Assembly: GCA_009760855.2 (NCBI GenBank)
Contig: WPIO01000039.1
Coordinates: 3,432,501 to 3,496,500, forward strand
From: Cristatella mucedo
Lineage: Eukaryota > Bryozoa > Phylactolaemata > Cristatellidae
Direction: 5' to 3'
DNA: 64,000 nucleotides
A program made the position numbers and the translations under genes. Below are positions 46,767 through 58,200 of this stretch, one piece after another. Position 1 is the stretch's first letter. Each line of letters starts with the position of its first letter. The notes under the pieces were generated by a model. That model had not been told where the DNA came from, searched no databases, and saw nothing but the letters and a program-made list of their open reading frames with translations.

Positions 46767-46781
46767 TCACCGCTGCCACCA
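46767..46781 (-). other. Primer-binding-site candidate
   Basis: TGGTGGCAGCGGTGA follows the 5' LTR directly (minus sense) and begins with the TGG complementary to a tRNA CCA end. I cannot name the tRNA with certainty. Confidence 0.65.
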
Positions 46782-46921
46782 TGTAATGATAAGACGTAGC
46801 ACAACGAACAGACCACGTTTATTCGCAACCGTCTTATGTCGACTCCAGGACCGCACCGTGAGCCAGGCCTCTCCTGATTGGTCACGTTATTGCGGTTCCG
46901 CCCGATCGTTCTGTTATCACA
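46782..46921 (-). repeat. 5' LTR (140 bp)
   Basis: Matches 43233-43372 with about six substitutions. It is followed by the GCCTA target duplication at 46922-46926. Confidence 0.93.
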
Positions 46922-46926
46922 GCCTA

Positions 46927-47639
46927 TAAATTGGCCTTTAGACGTGCAGGCACGCGACCAGGCCTTGCGTTCCGCCGCCTGCCCAACTATGTTCCGGGGT
47001 CTTGACATACAGGGGCTTGATAGTTTGGTCACCATTTAAAATTCCCGATTCAAAAGCTGATGCTTACGAGTTTGGATTGGCTCACGAAGCGACTAGTGAG
47101 AAATGATTTCTGAGGTTCCAAACTGGCGTTTCTTTAAAAAAAAAGCTAAAGTCATCCACTACCTTATCACCGTCACTGATAGATTCACTTTGACCTTCAA
47201 CACCCACCCTGGCTTAGTTCTGCTATACCAAAGGCTGAAATGTCGGCTTCTTAGTCGATCCAGGTCTTCTCCGGGTGGTATGATAGTCCGTGGGTGAATC
47301 TCCCGTGAATGAAACGTCCTCTGAATCAATCCTCTGGGATGAACATTACGTGGATGAATCTTCGGTTGATGAATCATCCAACCACCCATACAGAGGTGCC
47401 CTTAGGCTGGAATAAGTGCAGATTCAGTCAGAGGTGGACATCGGCCGTTGTCAAAGCCGGGAGCACGATAGTCTCATGAAGGGCAGGACACATGAAAAGG
47501 ACGCTGTACTCTTTATATCCGAAAGTCTTTTATTTTTGCAAACACGGTCAATCTTATCAGGTCGCTTGGCCTTGAGAGATGCGAGAATTCGTGGTTCACA
47601 AATAAAGAATGTATGACCCCGCTTTTATAAGGCTTGCAT
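46927..47639. other. Spacer with degenerate minisatellite
   Basis: No gene. It contains the repeat described at 47278-47378. Confidence 0.5.
47278..47378. repeat. Degenerate ~15-bp minisatellite
   Basis: Units resembling GATGAATCTTC(CG)(TG)T recur about six times (GGGTGAATCTCCC, GATGAACATTACG, GATGAATCTTCGG, GATGAATCATCC). The minus frame therefore reads IHPRNVHPRGLIQ-like repeats. Confidence 0.7.
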
Positions 47640-48254
47640 TAATTTTTACTCTCCAGCTGCCCAAGATTGCGTGGTCACCATCGGTGTTAAACGTTGCTAA
47701 AGCTTTTGCAAGGCTTGCATTAATTTTTACTCTCCAACTACCTAAGATTGTGTTGTCATGTCGGTGTTAAACGTTACTAAATTAAAAATGCGAAATTTCT
47801 TAAAATTCACGGAAACACAAACCTTCAAATCACTCATGTAATAGAATTAAGTAGCAATTAGTGTGCAGCGGTGGAAAAGCCATAACTGCAATCGACATAA
47901 CTGACTTCTAAAACACGCATGCTGAGAGCCAAATTAGGAAAACGAAGAACTGTAAGATATTTGGCATAGGTTTTGCGGCATATCGTTTAAGTAATTTAAT
48001 TTTTAAATCGTCCAAGAAATGCTAGGAGAGCTCTGTACATCAGCTGACTGTGGGGAAGGGGCGCTGCTCGACAAGATTGAACTGCTTGGCTGTCTGGTCA
48101 CCTCCTCTGGCTCCGCGGAGGGAAAGTGGCTACTTATATCCAGAAAATTTTCTCGCTGGCTGTTTTTTAGTCTTACAATATTTGAATAGAGGACACCGAG
48201 GTGGACAATGCTCAAAATCAGGTACAGGAAGTTTCGCCTACCCTTATGTCTGTG

Positions 48255-48935
48255 TCCAATAATAGTAATAATACTAATAATACACTTGGTAAAGGGCCCT
48301 CAGAGAACTTAATCTCTTTCTAGGCGCTTACATTTGCTGCAAGGAAACACGATTGCATGGTGAGTGGTATCATGCTTGATAAACAACGTGAATAACATGA
48401 CTATGGGTGACATGCACAGGGTCACCATGGAGGTGTGGTTAGTGGCAGCATGCAACGGTACCAGCACGCATAAGCACATAAAGGACGAATTACAGGGACC
48501 CACTAAATGCTGTCATAAATAAGTGCGTTTTTAATTTCTTCAAAATGTGGTCAAGTCAGGGGATTGAGAAAGTGAGTTCCAGGCTTTGGGAGCATAAGAA
48601 CTAGATGCATGGTCTCCAAAGGATTTGAGGTTTGTAAGAGGTATGGGTAAATAGTTAGTTTCCAAAAAGCCGGTGGTACAATGCTTAGCCTAGTGGGGCA
48701 GTAGATCTGATAGATAGGCTGGAGCCAGTGAATGGAGGGACCTAAAAGTGAGCGACAAAACCATGAAGTCGATCCGTTGCTTGACTGGTTGCCAGTGCAG
48801 GTCGGCGAGAAGTGGTGTGATGTGGCAACTGCGATGCTCACAACAAACAAGGCTAGCGGCAGAGTTTTGCACCAGCTGTAAGCGCCTGATTGCACATGCC
48901 GGTAGGCCAGCAAGCAAGTATCCTCAACGACTGCT
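48255..48935 (-). mobile_element. LINE-A 3' end, only in duplicon 2
   Basis: It begins at an (ATA)n-like tract (AATAGTAATAATACTAATAA), then ACACTTGGTAAAGGGCCCTC, AGAGAACTTAATCTCTTTCT and AGGCGCTTACATTTGCTGC. The minus frame 48690-48917 has LVQNSAASLVCCEHRSCHIT and DLHWQPVKQRIDFMVLSLTF. Collinearity with duplicon 1 resumes at about 48935. Confidence 0.9.
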
Positions 48936-49439
48936 GCTCTTTAGTTAAATGTAAACACTAAGGAAATAAATAACTGACCATCAGATGCTATATGCTTTTT
49001 AAATAGTCTCTCCTAAGTCGCATGCCTTACAAATCGAAGGCACTTCTTTTCGCTTTCGCTAGTTCTGTGCTACTGACGTCACTTCGTGCGGAACAGAACA
49101 GTGTCGCCCAGCGCTTGGCGCGTTGCATGCGTCTGATCAGTACGCATTGCACGGATTGTGCCGAAACCGGAACTATTGAGCTTCACTCGGAATCACCAGG
49201 GCTCTATGGCTCTATCAGTGCAATCGTAGCTAACCGCGAAGTATGCACATAGATGGATTAGGCGAAGGAGGAGGTGCTCAGACCTTGACCTCGCCAAAGG
49301 CGGCTAGCTGCGGGAATGTTTCAGAGGCGTCCAAAGAAGGCGGGCACTCATTTGCCCCTTCATAACAACTATTCGCGAATGTACTTGCCTGCAATTTTCA
49401 GGCCTCGGTGTCACTTTTGCTGCTTGGCGCTTTGTTTTT

Positions 49440-50505
49440 TGTGCGAGGCTGGATCTCCTGCCGGTGGCTGCTGCCAGGGCCAGGTTCGACCCCGAGTCAG
49501 AACACCTCTGCCGAAAGGGCTGCGGTCAGCGCGAGACGCTGCCGCATGTCCTGAACAACTGCCCGAGTATGATGGTCGCTATCACGGAACGGCACGACGA
49601 GGTCCTGAACCGGCTCCTGGAGGTGCTGCCCAGGGCGCTGAGGAGGCACGCGCGGGTGGACCAACACCACGACCTCGACCTGGTCCCGCTACGTCGCCCG
49701 GACCTTGTCATTGACACTGGCGCCTATGCCGTGGTGGTCGACGTAACGGTCCCGTTTGACAACGGGGAGCTCACGCTAGAGTCGGCGGCGGAGAGGAAGC
49801 TCCTCAAATACACCAAGCTGGTGGAGGAGGTTCGTGTCACAGAGGGCGTCATGTGGAGCACTGCTCCTTCGTCGTAGGCTCCCTTGGCACGCGGAAAACG
49901 AGCGGACCCTGGCAGCCCTCAGAGTGAGCCAGCGCCACTGCAGGCTTCTCGGAAAGCTCTGCGAAGCGGACGCTATTAATGGCTCGGCCAGGGTCTGGCT
50001 GCGATTCGTGGGCACCACAAAGTGCCCACAGGACGGAGCGCAGCTGACACGGGATCTCCTGGCGCCCGCTGATCGCGACGAGTCACATCCACTGCTGCAG
50101 ACGAGCGCCCCTGCGTCCTCGGGCCCAGAAGTAGACGGAGGCGAGACGCCCCAGCGGGAGGCAACACCATCAGAGTCAGCTCCCCTCCCCCGGGGGCCAG
50201 CTGGCCAGGCGGATCGGGCCATACGGTCGAGCGCTCCCGCTGGAGCTGGACGACTGCAGCCGGTTCGGCTAGGTGGCGCCGCCCTCCAACTGGCGGCGGC
50301 CATGTACACTGCTGCGCGCTCGCCTGCGCCTCACGCCACCGCGGTAGCGCCTTGTAACGAGGCTTACTCCTGTCAGGCATGAGACGCCCCTGCAAGCAAG
50401 CGCGACACCTGAGGTCTGGCCGCCTCCTGGTCGTGGTCCTGGTCACGCCCGAGACGTGTCTCGGCGGACCTAGGCCAACCATGTACCCGACCAGTTCTTA
50501 ATAAT
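49440..50505 (+). pseudogene. R2/NeSL-like LINE 3' end, only in duplicon 2
   Basis: The plus frame 49464-49877, read from slightly upstream, gives RLDLLPVAAARARF, then CRKGCGQRETLPHVLNNC (C-x3-C zinc knuckle variant, H, C), VAITERHDEVLNRLLEVLP, RRPDLVIDTGAYAVVVDVTV and PFDNGEL, with ERKLLKYTKL. This is the zinc knuckle plus restriction-like endonuclease (R..PD..VVDVTVPF) of R2-type LINEs. After a frameshift near 49870 the C-terminus continues: NERTLAALRVSQRHCRLLGK. The 3' UTR runs to about 50505 (CTTAATAATAAAAAATTATT). The reverse transcriptase is absent, so this is a 5'-truncated copy. It interrupts the block shared with duplicon 1 (13850/14030). Confidence 0.85.
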
Positions 50506-50764
50506 AAAAAATTATTACTAGTACAGTGTCCGATGCATGCAACATACAATTTATACGTATAAGAATGGGCCTCAGGCAGTTGAGCAGGCCACTTACATTC
50601 GGGATGTAATGCGATCTTCTTCCAATGTGCATTAGCAGCTGATGGTTGAAGCCTTCTTGACAAGCTGCTGACTGACCGTTGGATCTTAGAACCTCTGTAT
50701 TTAAGTAGTTTATTTCAGAATTTCTGCTGCCGTTTAGACCAGCACTCTCAGCTGCAGAGTGGGT

Positions 50765-51195
50765 CAAGCTGCCGATGAGGCCAAGGAGTAGACAACCCGG
50801 GTGGGTTTTATGCAGGGAAGTTTTGTATTGCACACTATGAGGCTTTCGGGATGGTTTTTGTAGCCAACTGACTTCATCTCACGAAAGAAAGAGAAACTGT
50901 GAAGCGTAGCTGAGTCGGAAGAGCACTTGGGGTAGCTAGTAGCACGGAAGTAGCAGCTCAGGACTGCTGGAAAGGATGTGCCGTAGTCGGCGGCAGGAGA
51001 GTAGATGTCGTTGAGTAAGAATTTCGGAAGTGATTTCCATCGTCTAGGACCTGCAGAACGAATGCTTCTGTCGCCAGCGGTCTTTAAGCAGAGAAACAGC
51101 TCAGCTAATTTATTGTCCATAGAGGAAGCTGAAACTGGGAGAAAAACTGAAACTGAAACTGGGAGGCTGAAGCTGGGGGAGCAGTTCAGCCAGGT
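50765..51195 (-). mobile_element. LINE-B 3' end (in both duplicons)
   Basis: The minus frame 50764-51120 begins with MDNKLAELFLCLKTAGDRSI and RSAGPRRWKSLPKFL, equivalent to 14981-15289. It is followed on the right by the (GA)n tract. Confidence 0.85.
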
Positions 51196-51217
51196 ATGAA
51201 AGAGCCAAGCCCTGTAG

Positions 51218-51325
<108 letters not shown>

Positions 51326-51594
51326 TAGTTCGCGACTTGATGTGACGACCGTACCAATTTACTTTCTGGTTTACCAATCCAAGTTTGACATCTAGCAGCG
51401 AGGAATAGGCAGGGTCGGCTGAGGACATGGCTGAAGGCTGCGGAACAACGTTTGGCTGGGCCCGGCTCAGTCAACAGTCGGCGCCGACGAGAGCCGCCAG
51501 CAGCCAATTAAATTGGCAGCTGGCTTCCCATTGGAGGTTGGCTCTCTAGTCGGGCCCACGCTAACCGCAGCCACTTGTTTATCGTTGTTCAGTT

Positions 51595-52239
51595 GCGGAC
51601 GGTCGGTTGGCCCGGCAGCCTCGAGCTCCTCTGTCCTGTAAGGTAGACGGCAGGCCACGCGACGATGAGGCCTGCCGTCTGTGGCTTTCGCTGCCTCTAG
51701 TCAGTCAAGAGCCTGGTGTAAGCCATTTCGAAGGTGGGGGATGTGGCTCCATGCGGCCATTTGGGCAGCTAATACGCCGTCGTCTGTTTATAGATTGAGC
51801 GAACTTTCGGCTGTGAGCTCAGCGCCCGCGGCAACTCATTTGACGCTGCTACGTCGTCGTTTGGCGCGGAGCTCACTCCTCTCATTCTGCTATGGGTCGC
51901 ACGATGCACGTGTGCCTATAGTGCGGTGACGCTGTGAACAAAAGACGGCGTATTTGCTTATTTGGGACCGGTAGATTTGGCGATTTGGGACCTATCTATC
52001 GGGACCGGTGTCAGTCACGTGTTTATTTGCCAAGCCGGCTTCTCTTCGGGTCACGCGATTCTGCATGTGACGATCACGAGGGTATACTTGTTCGGCTGAT
52101 AGCGGCAGACTAGCCCGAACCCTTTCACTGTTGGCTGAGCATCGGTGTAGCTGCTCTTCGGTCCAGCATTTGGCTTCAAGTGGCCACTGATATTGCTTTT
52201 TGTTGCAATTTCTAGTGTCATCCGGGGTCATTTTCCATA
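51595..52239 (+). promoter_or_regulatory. Conserved upstream region of gene 3
   Basis: Counterpart of 15590-16012. The CACGTG E-box is at 52016-52021. GACGATCACGAGGGTATACT and GGCAGACTAGCCCGAACCCT are unchanged. It contains an extra stretch (about 51720-51960) not present upstream of gene 2, so distal elements differ while the last 250 bp are conserved. Confidence 0.55.
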
Positions 52240-55200
52240 ATGTCGTACAAAACCGGCCGCAAGGAGAATACGCTGCAGGCATATCTGAAGGAACATAGTT
52301 CAAAGCTGCACCCGGCGCAGGAGGCTCTCATCAAGGTATGTGCAGCCGCAATAGCAGCTGCAACTGGCCGGTTCTGATGATTTAGTACTCTACAGCCTCA
52401 TGGAAGTGATAAATATTTCTGTCAGACAATGAATTATTGTCGGAGGCAGTCGAAATTGATCGAGGCTTTTTGATAGCGGAGGACGAGGCGCGATAATGGT
52501 GAGCTACTAATATACTATTCATAGCGATGCACGGTTTCAGTCTCACCGCTTTCACCTTACGGACACAAAAATAGAGCGGAAATTCCATGTCGAGCTCGAA
52601 TTTTTGCCTTTTGATAACTAGTGGTGCTATTGCCCAGATCCACCATAAGGAAATAGATAGCCGCAGGGATAACTTGTTACGCAACGACAACTACTCTCCA
52701 ACTGCCGACTATGGCACATCTTTTTCAGCGGTCCTGAACTGCTACTTCCATGCTACTCACTACCTCAACTGCTCTCCTGACACTGCTATGCTTCCCACTT
52801 TCTCTTTGTTGCGTGAGACGAAGTCTGTTGGCCACCGAATGCGTACCGAAAGTCGCTTAGGCTGTGTGCGCTATACAAAACTCTTCTGCGTAACACCCAC
52901 ATGGTCTTTATGACTTTGTGGAGTTACTGACGGAGATACATTACATTACATAACTAAAGTAGGAGCAACTCAGCAATAAGTGGCAGGATCTGTAGCCGGG
53001 ACGACAGTCTAAAATGTTTTCTTGGCACTAGGATTTACGTCTGCCCTGAGAACTACACTCAGCAGTGACTGAGCAGCACTAGACATATACGGCACTATGC
53101 TCGCTAAAAATACTCTGGCGAAATGCGATGATGTATTTCTGCAAATCAGCGCCTGTGGCCATCACAAGTCACGAATATCCTCATTCAGAGTATATCCTGT
53201 ATAAATAGCACTGCCTCGGGTAGTAGGCTGAGCAGTCGACGGCACCGTTGCTTTCCTCAGACGAGAGTTCGGCCTTCACCTCGGCGCTGCCGTATCTGGC
53301 GGCCCTGAGGCATAGCTTTTGGAGAAGCTCCCTGAAGCCCCTGCTTATTTTCGAGCACGTCCGGGCACCGTTCGTTGCCCGGGTACCAAGAGCTGAGCCA
53401 ATGACGAAGGGCAGGACGTCGTTGCAGACGTCCTTTCCAGCTTGAAAAAATCATGAGCGACGCCCGCGTACTTGACAATCTCTCTGTCCATGGCCTTTGT
53501 CGGAGTGGCATCGTTGTTGGCGATCTGCCGGGGCGGCTTCGTCAATTTTGACAATCGCGATCCTACCACCGACGGCGAGGTTAGGCTGCCATCGTAGGCT
53601 GTTGCTAGCAGCAATGCATCTGTCGAGAAGTGCCTACTCTCGCAGGAGCTCCGGGAGTGCTGTAAGTTTAGATTGGTCAAGACCAGTTCGTGGGTGGCCC
53701 TGACAGCTGGCATCATCAAGTGGAAGTGTTAGTAAGCTGAAGGCAGCAGGCAGCTTGCACCGCCTATTCGGGGAAGAGTCTGTATGCGGCAGATCGCGTG
53801 GGGTCAAAGGTGTGTTACCCATTACCCACCTGGACAGCCAATTCAGGCAAGCTCGATGGACGATCCGTCATGCTTTGAAGGTCGTTTCCAGGTTGGCTGG
53901 TAAGAAGTGGCTGCCGGCGCCGAAGTGATCAGTGCAAGGTACTGCTTTCCCTGATCACTTTAGGCAGCCCATGCTTCTTCGATAAGATGACCTCTGGAGA
54001 CGTTGCAAGCACGTCATCATCACTAAAAAAAGATAGCTGATTTAACGGCCTCATTTGTATAGCCGCAGAAGAGCCTTATCGGCTTTTAACCCGATTGCAG
54101 TTGGCAATAAAGGGTCGTCACTGCAGAATTCGAACGCACGACCTCGATCGTTAAGAACAGATACCTTACCTCCTGGGCTGTCACTGCTAGCTCTAAAGCC
54201 CGAGCCCGTCTGAGCACCGTCCAGGGGGTGACGGTCGGCTTGGTGCCGGCAAGCCTCGAGCTGCAGCGTGTCTTACGCAGGCACTTGTGCACGTCGACCC
54301 GACGAAACTCGTGTCATCATTACGCGCTGGTGGCCTCATAGCTGAATGGAACGAACGGCTTTTACGAAAAGAACAAGCGTGCTGCCAGTCCCCGATTGGT
54401 ATGAAAGCACCAGGATGACGAGAGTGGTCCACAATAAAGGTCATGGGGGGATCCTAGGAGCAGGGCATCCGGCAGGCCTGGGTGGCCCACGGGATCCGTG
54501 CATTCCCCCTGAACTCGACCACATACATTCTGCAATCTGCGAAACGAACGAAACGTAGGAGGACGAAGGCTGCAGGAGACTGCATCAGACAAGCGTCTCT
54601 GCACAGTCTCACAGTGGCGTGGCAGACTCCGAGGGCTTAAAAGTGATGCTGGCACCATCCATGTGGGGCACAGCCAGGGAAGCAAGAATGACCGCAGGGC
54701 GCTCAGGTTCCCCTGGGGGTGGGGACGGGCGGCAAGGGTAGGGAGAAGGCTTGCAACCCGTAAAACTTCCTCGTGAGGGAGTGGAACGTCTTAATACAAG
54801 TAAAGGTAAGCTGATTTCAGTGTCTCATTTATATAGCACCAGAAAGGCCTCAGCGGCTAGTATCACCACTTGAAGTGGACAATAATGGATCGCCCACTGC
54901 AGGACTCCAACCCTCGAGGTCGTGAAGAGCTAGCACCTTGCCACCAGAGATAAGGCCCAGGGCTTCCGAATCTCAGTCCTGCAGTGGCCGATGACCTACG
55001 GCGTTCCCAGGTAGACTGCAGTGTCGAAGTCATCCCATAGGGGATGCACCCTCTCCGCATGGCTGTAGCTGGACCGGCACGTATCGCTTGCCTCAAGTTG
55101 GCCGACGGAGCAGCATTTTTCTAGTGGGAAGCTTAGGCCAGGAGTGACGGCGGCCTCCCTCGCCGCCGACGTCGGTTCCAGCGATCCAGGCTGCGACCGA

Positions 55201-58200
55201 TGCCGAAAATACCCTTGGGTAGGCAAGCGGGCAAGCAGACTTCGAGGCACGAGCCGCCTGTCAGGAAGCCATAAGTCTAGCAACGATATCACTATCAGCT
55301 ATTGGTCCAGTCGAACATAATGTGCAACAGCCGATCACCCTGTCGTAAGCTGTCGTCGCCTGTAACAGCATGACATCCTTTTTGCACACTCGTCCATGGT
55401 GCCAATTTGACCGTTTGTCCTCATTTGCAATGTGAGTCCCTCTAGGCTGCCACATGGCCCGTAGAAGCAAGTGTTAAGCTACTCACACTCAGCTCCGGGC
55501 TTATGCGAGATCGGTGGAGCACGTCTGCTAGTTCGGCTCTACTGCCAATCTGCAATTAGCAGTGGAAATATTCATGCCTCGAGTCAGCCGTGAAGACCGT
55601 CTAATCTTTGGAATGTGCATCTTCTTTAGAAAACGCTGGAGCATGATCGAAATGAGATGCTGGGTGCACGCGACGAATTGCAGCTGCTGAGTACCATTGT
55701 GAAGTACATGGGGGCTAAGAAAACCATCGATATCGGTAAATACACGGTATTTTAGAAATTGTTCCGACAGCGATTTGCAGAGGTATGCATTTCCTGCAAA
55801 CAGCTGATGATCCTTGCCTGCCATACGCAATGCTTATTTCCTTTTGATTTGAGTTTGCACCAATGCTTTGGTTGCAGACCATCAAATGCGTGCTATGCAT
55901 GATCTTCTCGAAGACTGCTCGCAACCATCTCGGACAATCTAGCCGAGGGAAACCGGTGCCTAGGCTAGATCGTCCGAGAAATATTTCTGTTTTACAAAAT
56001 TACAAATAATTCAAGCATAATTGACTAATAATACATTTTTTCTTATTTATATTTGTTCCGTTTGCCACCATATTCCTTTACTCTTTCCTGTCTCCATATC
56101 GATCAGTCAATATGGAGAACATATAATCACAGAAAAAATAGTTGTTATTAAACGAAGGGTTAACCCTAAACCCTAAAGTCTATTTTTGTATTTTAGTTCT
56201 GTGTTGGTAGGTTCTATCTCAAAATTATTATCTTTGTCTGGACTATTTTGTCTTGGGCTGGTTCGCGTGCAAGTTATTTCGTCGGGGGCTATTGTGTCCG
56301 GTCACCGAGATAAGTACCTGCTAATTAAGTACGTATAGAAAATCTGAGATACACTGCAGTCTCCTAAATTTATTTTTCATTTGAAAAACAAAACAAATAA
56401 GAGACATCCCAGGTTTTGAGCACTGTGCATTTGTCGAGGTCTGCAGGTCTACAGAGAAGCAGCAACATATGCACGTATGTTATGCAGGCAACTGATCGCT
56501 GGCGCTTGTGACGCCGTGTTCAATTTCAAAGGACCAACACTTTTTTGGGCATAGCTACTTTCCCACGGCCCGAGTCCAACCGTGGTTGCAAGCTCTTGTA
56601 AAGCCACGCATGCACGTTAGGCCGAGTTTTCAGACCTTGTGCATGCGGAAGAGCTGTCCTCACCTACTAGGACCTGAGTAAGTCTGGTAGCTGATAAGTC
56701 TCATGTTGTGGGCCGAAGCACCCACAATGGTGTCAGCTTGGTACACAATGGCACACAAGTCTGTGCATGCAGTCAGCCGAATCAAAAGAACTCCACTAAC
56801 CCGTATAAGTAATCATTTAAAGCCTCGGGTTTGAGCCTTCTAGGGATAGCAAATGAGAATACAATATCATACGGCTTAGTTGGCGGAGCAATGCCCAGGC
56901 AGAACTGACGCAGCTGAGATCATTCCCTGCTCAAGGCAAGTTTCTTCCTGCTCCGGGTCCCACGGGCAGACAGCATAACTTCGCTTATTATTTCCTAATA
57001 TGGTTAAAAAGTCTTTGCAAGATCAAGATTCAGTTGCTCTGGTGAACCACTTACTTACTTAGTCTTGACTAAACCTCCGGCGTGGATGTAAATGTATGCA
57101 GATAGTTGGAGGCACGGGCATAGCCACTAATGCGTTACTAGGGTCAGATAAATCTTCTCAGAGGGGGACTGTACCTGGACCTTGGCCGAACCAAAGGTCA
57201 ATGATAGCACTTTCTGGTTCTTGGTGCTCGATTATGTAGGCTGGCGGTTGGGTCAGTTAAAACGTCAGGTCACCTTCGCCACGATTGAGCATTTATGTAT
57301 TAGTTCGCTAGCCTATGCCAGTGTAAAATCATGGTCAACCCCAAATTTACTTTTGAAGGTGGGCTTGTGTATCTGGTTCTAGCTGACCTAGCGGGTACAC
57401 CCACCATACCAGTGGGAAATCCTGCATATCTTTCTTGGTGTATCAAAATCTTTTGTAGAAGGAAAATCGAACGCTTCTGAAAATGGTCTTTATTATGGTT
57501 TGTATTACAAAAAACGTTAAATCATGTTCCATATTCATGGTTGTATAGTTGTTATCTGCAATTTTTATGCTCATATACTACAACCATAAAACCGAAAAAA
57601 GCGTAGAAACGTGATATTTGATTTGAAAACGAAAGACCGTGCATATAAGCGTGCCATTGTGAAGCGGCTCAGACGATTGGTGGCACTGGCTGTTTCGATC
57701 GGGCTCTTTTTCTTATCAATTAAGCTGAGAGATGGCGTCTGCAGCATCTAAGTACTAGATGTTAATTAACAACTATGATCAAAAGCCTGCTCATCACTAT
57801 TTCAAAACGAACTTCGCAGTTTCATTTTCAATGTCAGCTTTGAGAGTGCATTGTGTGGCTACATATGCATTGGCAAGTTATCTCTCTCGATATTTTAGCG
57901 CGATCGTAAGTATGACGACAGCGAATTGTATTATCACACTCAAGTTCTTATGGACTCAAATTCAACAGTAACTAGGGGGAACGGAGTTTGCCCTCGTTTG
58001 TTCTAGAATTATTTCAATTTAAGTTTGGTACTTTCTCACGGTTGATAAATAAATATGGTCTCGTTCAAACTAATTTTTATTTTCTACTGTGAAATTAACG
58101 TTCCCTATAATTCACATTTTCGGGTTCTCTTTCAATATGTCAGCCCCGGTTAGCGAATAAGAAATCAGTTTGCTTTTACGGGAAATTCGTGCACGTGCGA

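Larger units (their letters stand above)
43233..46921 (-). mobile_element. Ty3/gypsy LTR retrotransposon, full ends, RT-deleted (3689 bp)
   Basis: The two 140-bp LTRs begin TG and end CA and are flanked by GCCTA. Coding sense is minus. Order along the element: 5' LTR (46782-46921), primer-binding-site candidate, gag, protease, remnant RT, RNase H, integrase, purine tract and 3' LTR (43233-43372). This gag-PR-RT-RH-IN order identifies Ty3/gypsy (Metaviridae) rather than copia. Most of the reverse transcriptase is missing and there are several frameshifts, so it cannot be autonomous. The LTRs differ at about six positions by my reading, so it is not a very recent insertion. It lies just left of duplicon 2. 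Confidence 0.93.

Noticed and set aside
49776-50482. Long minus-strand frames opposite the R2-like element
   Set aside because: The plus strand carries recognisable endonuclease motifs. The minus frames are by-products of G/C-rich codons.
56157-56177. Interstitial telomere or chromosome-end fusion
   Set aside because: Only two to three CCCTAA-type units, easily due to chance.
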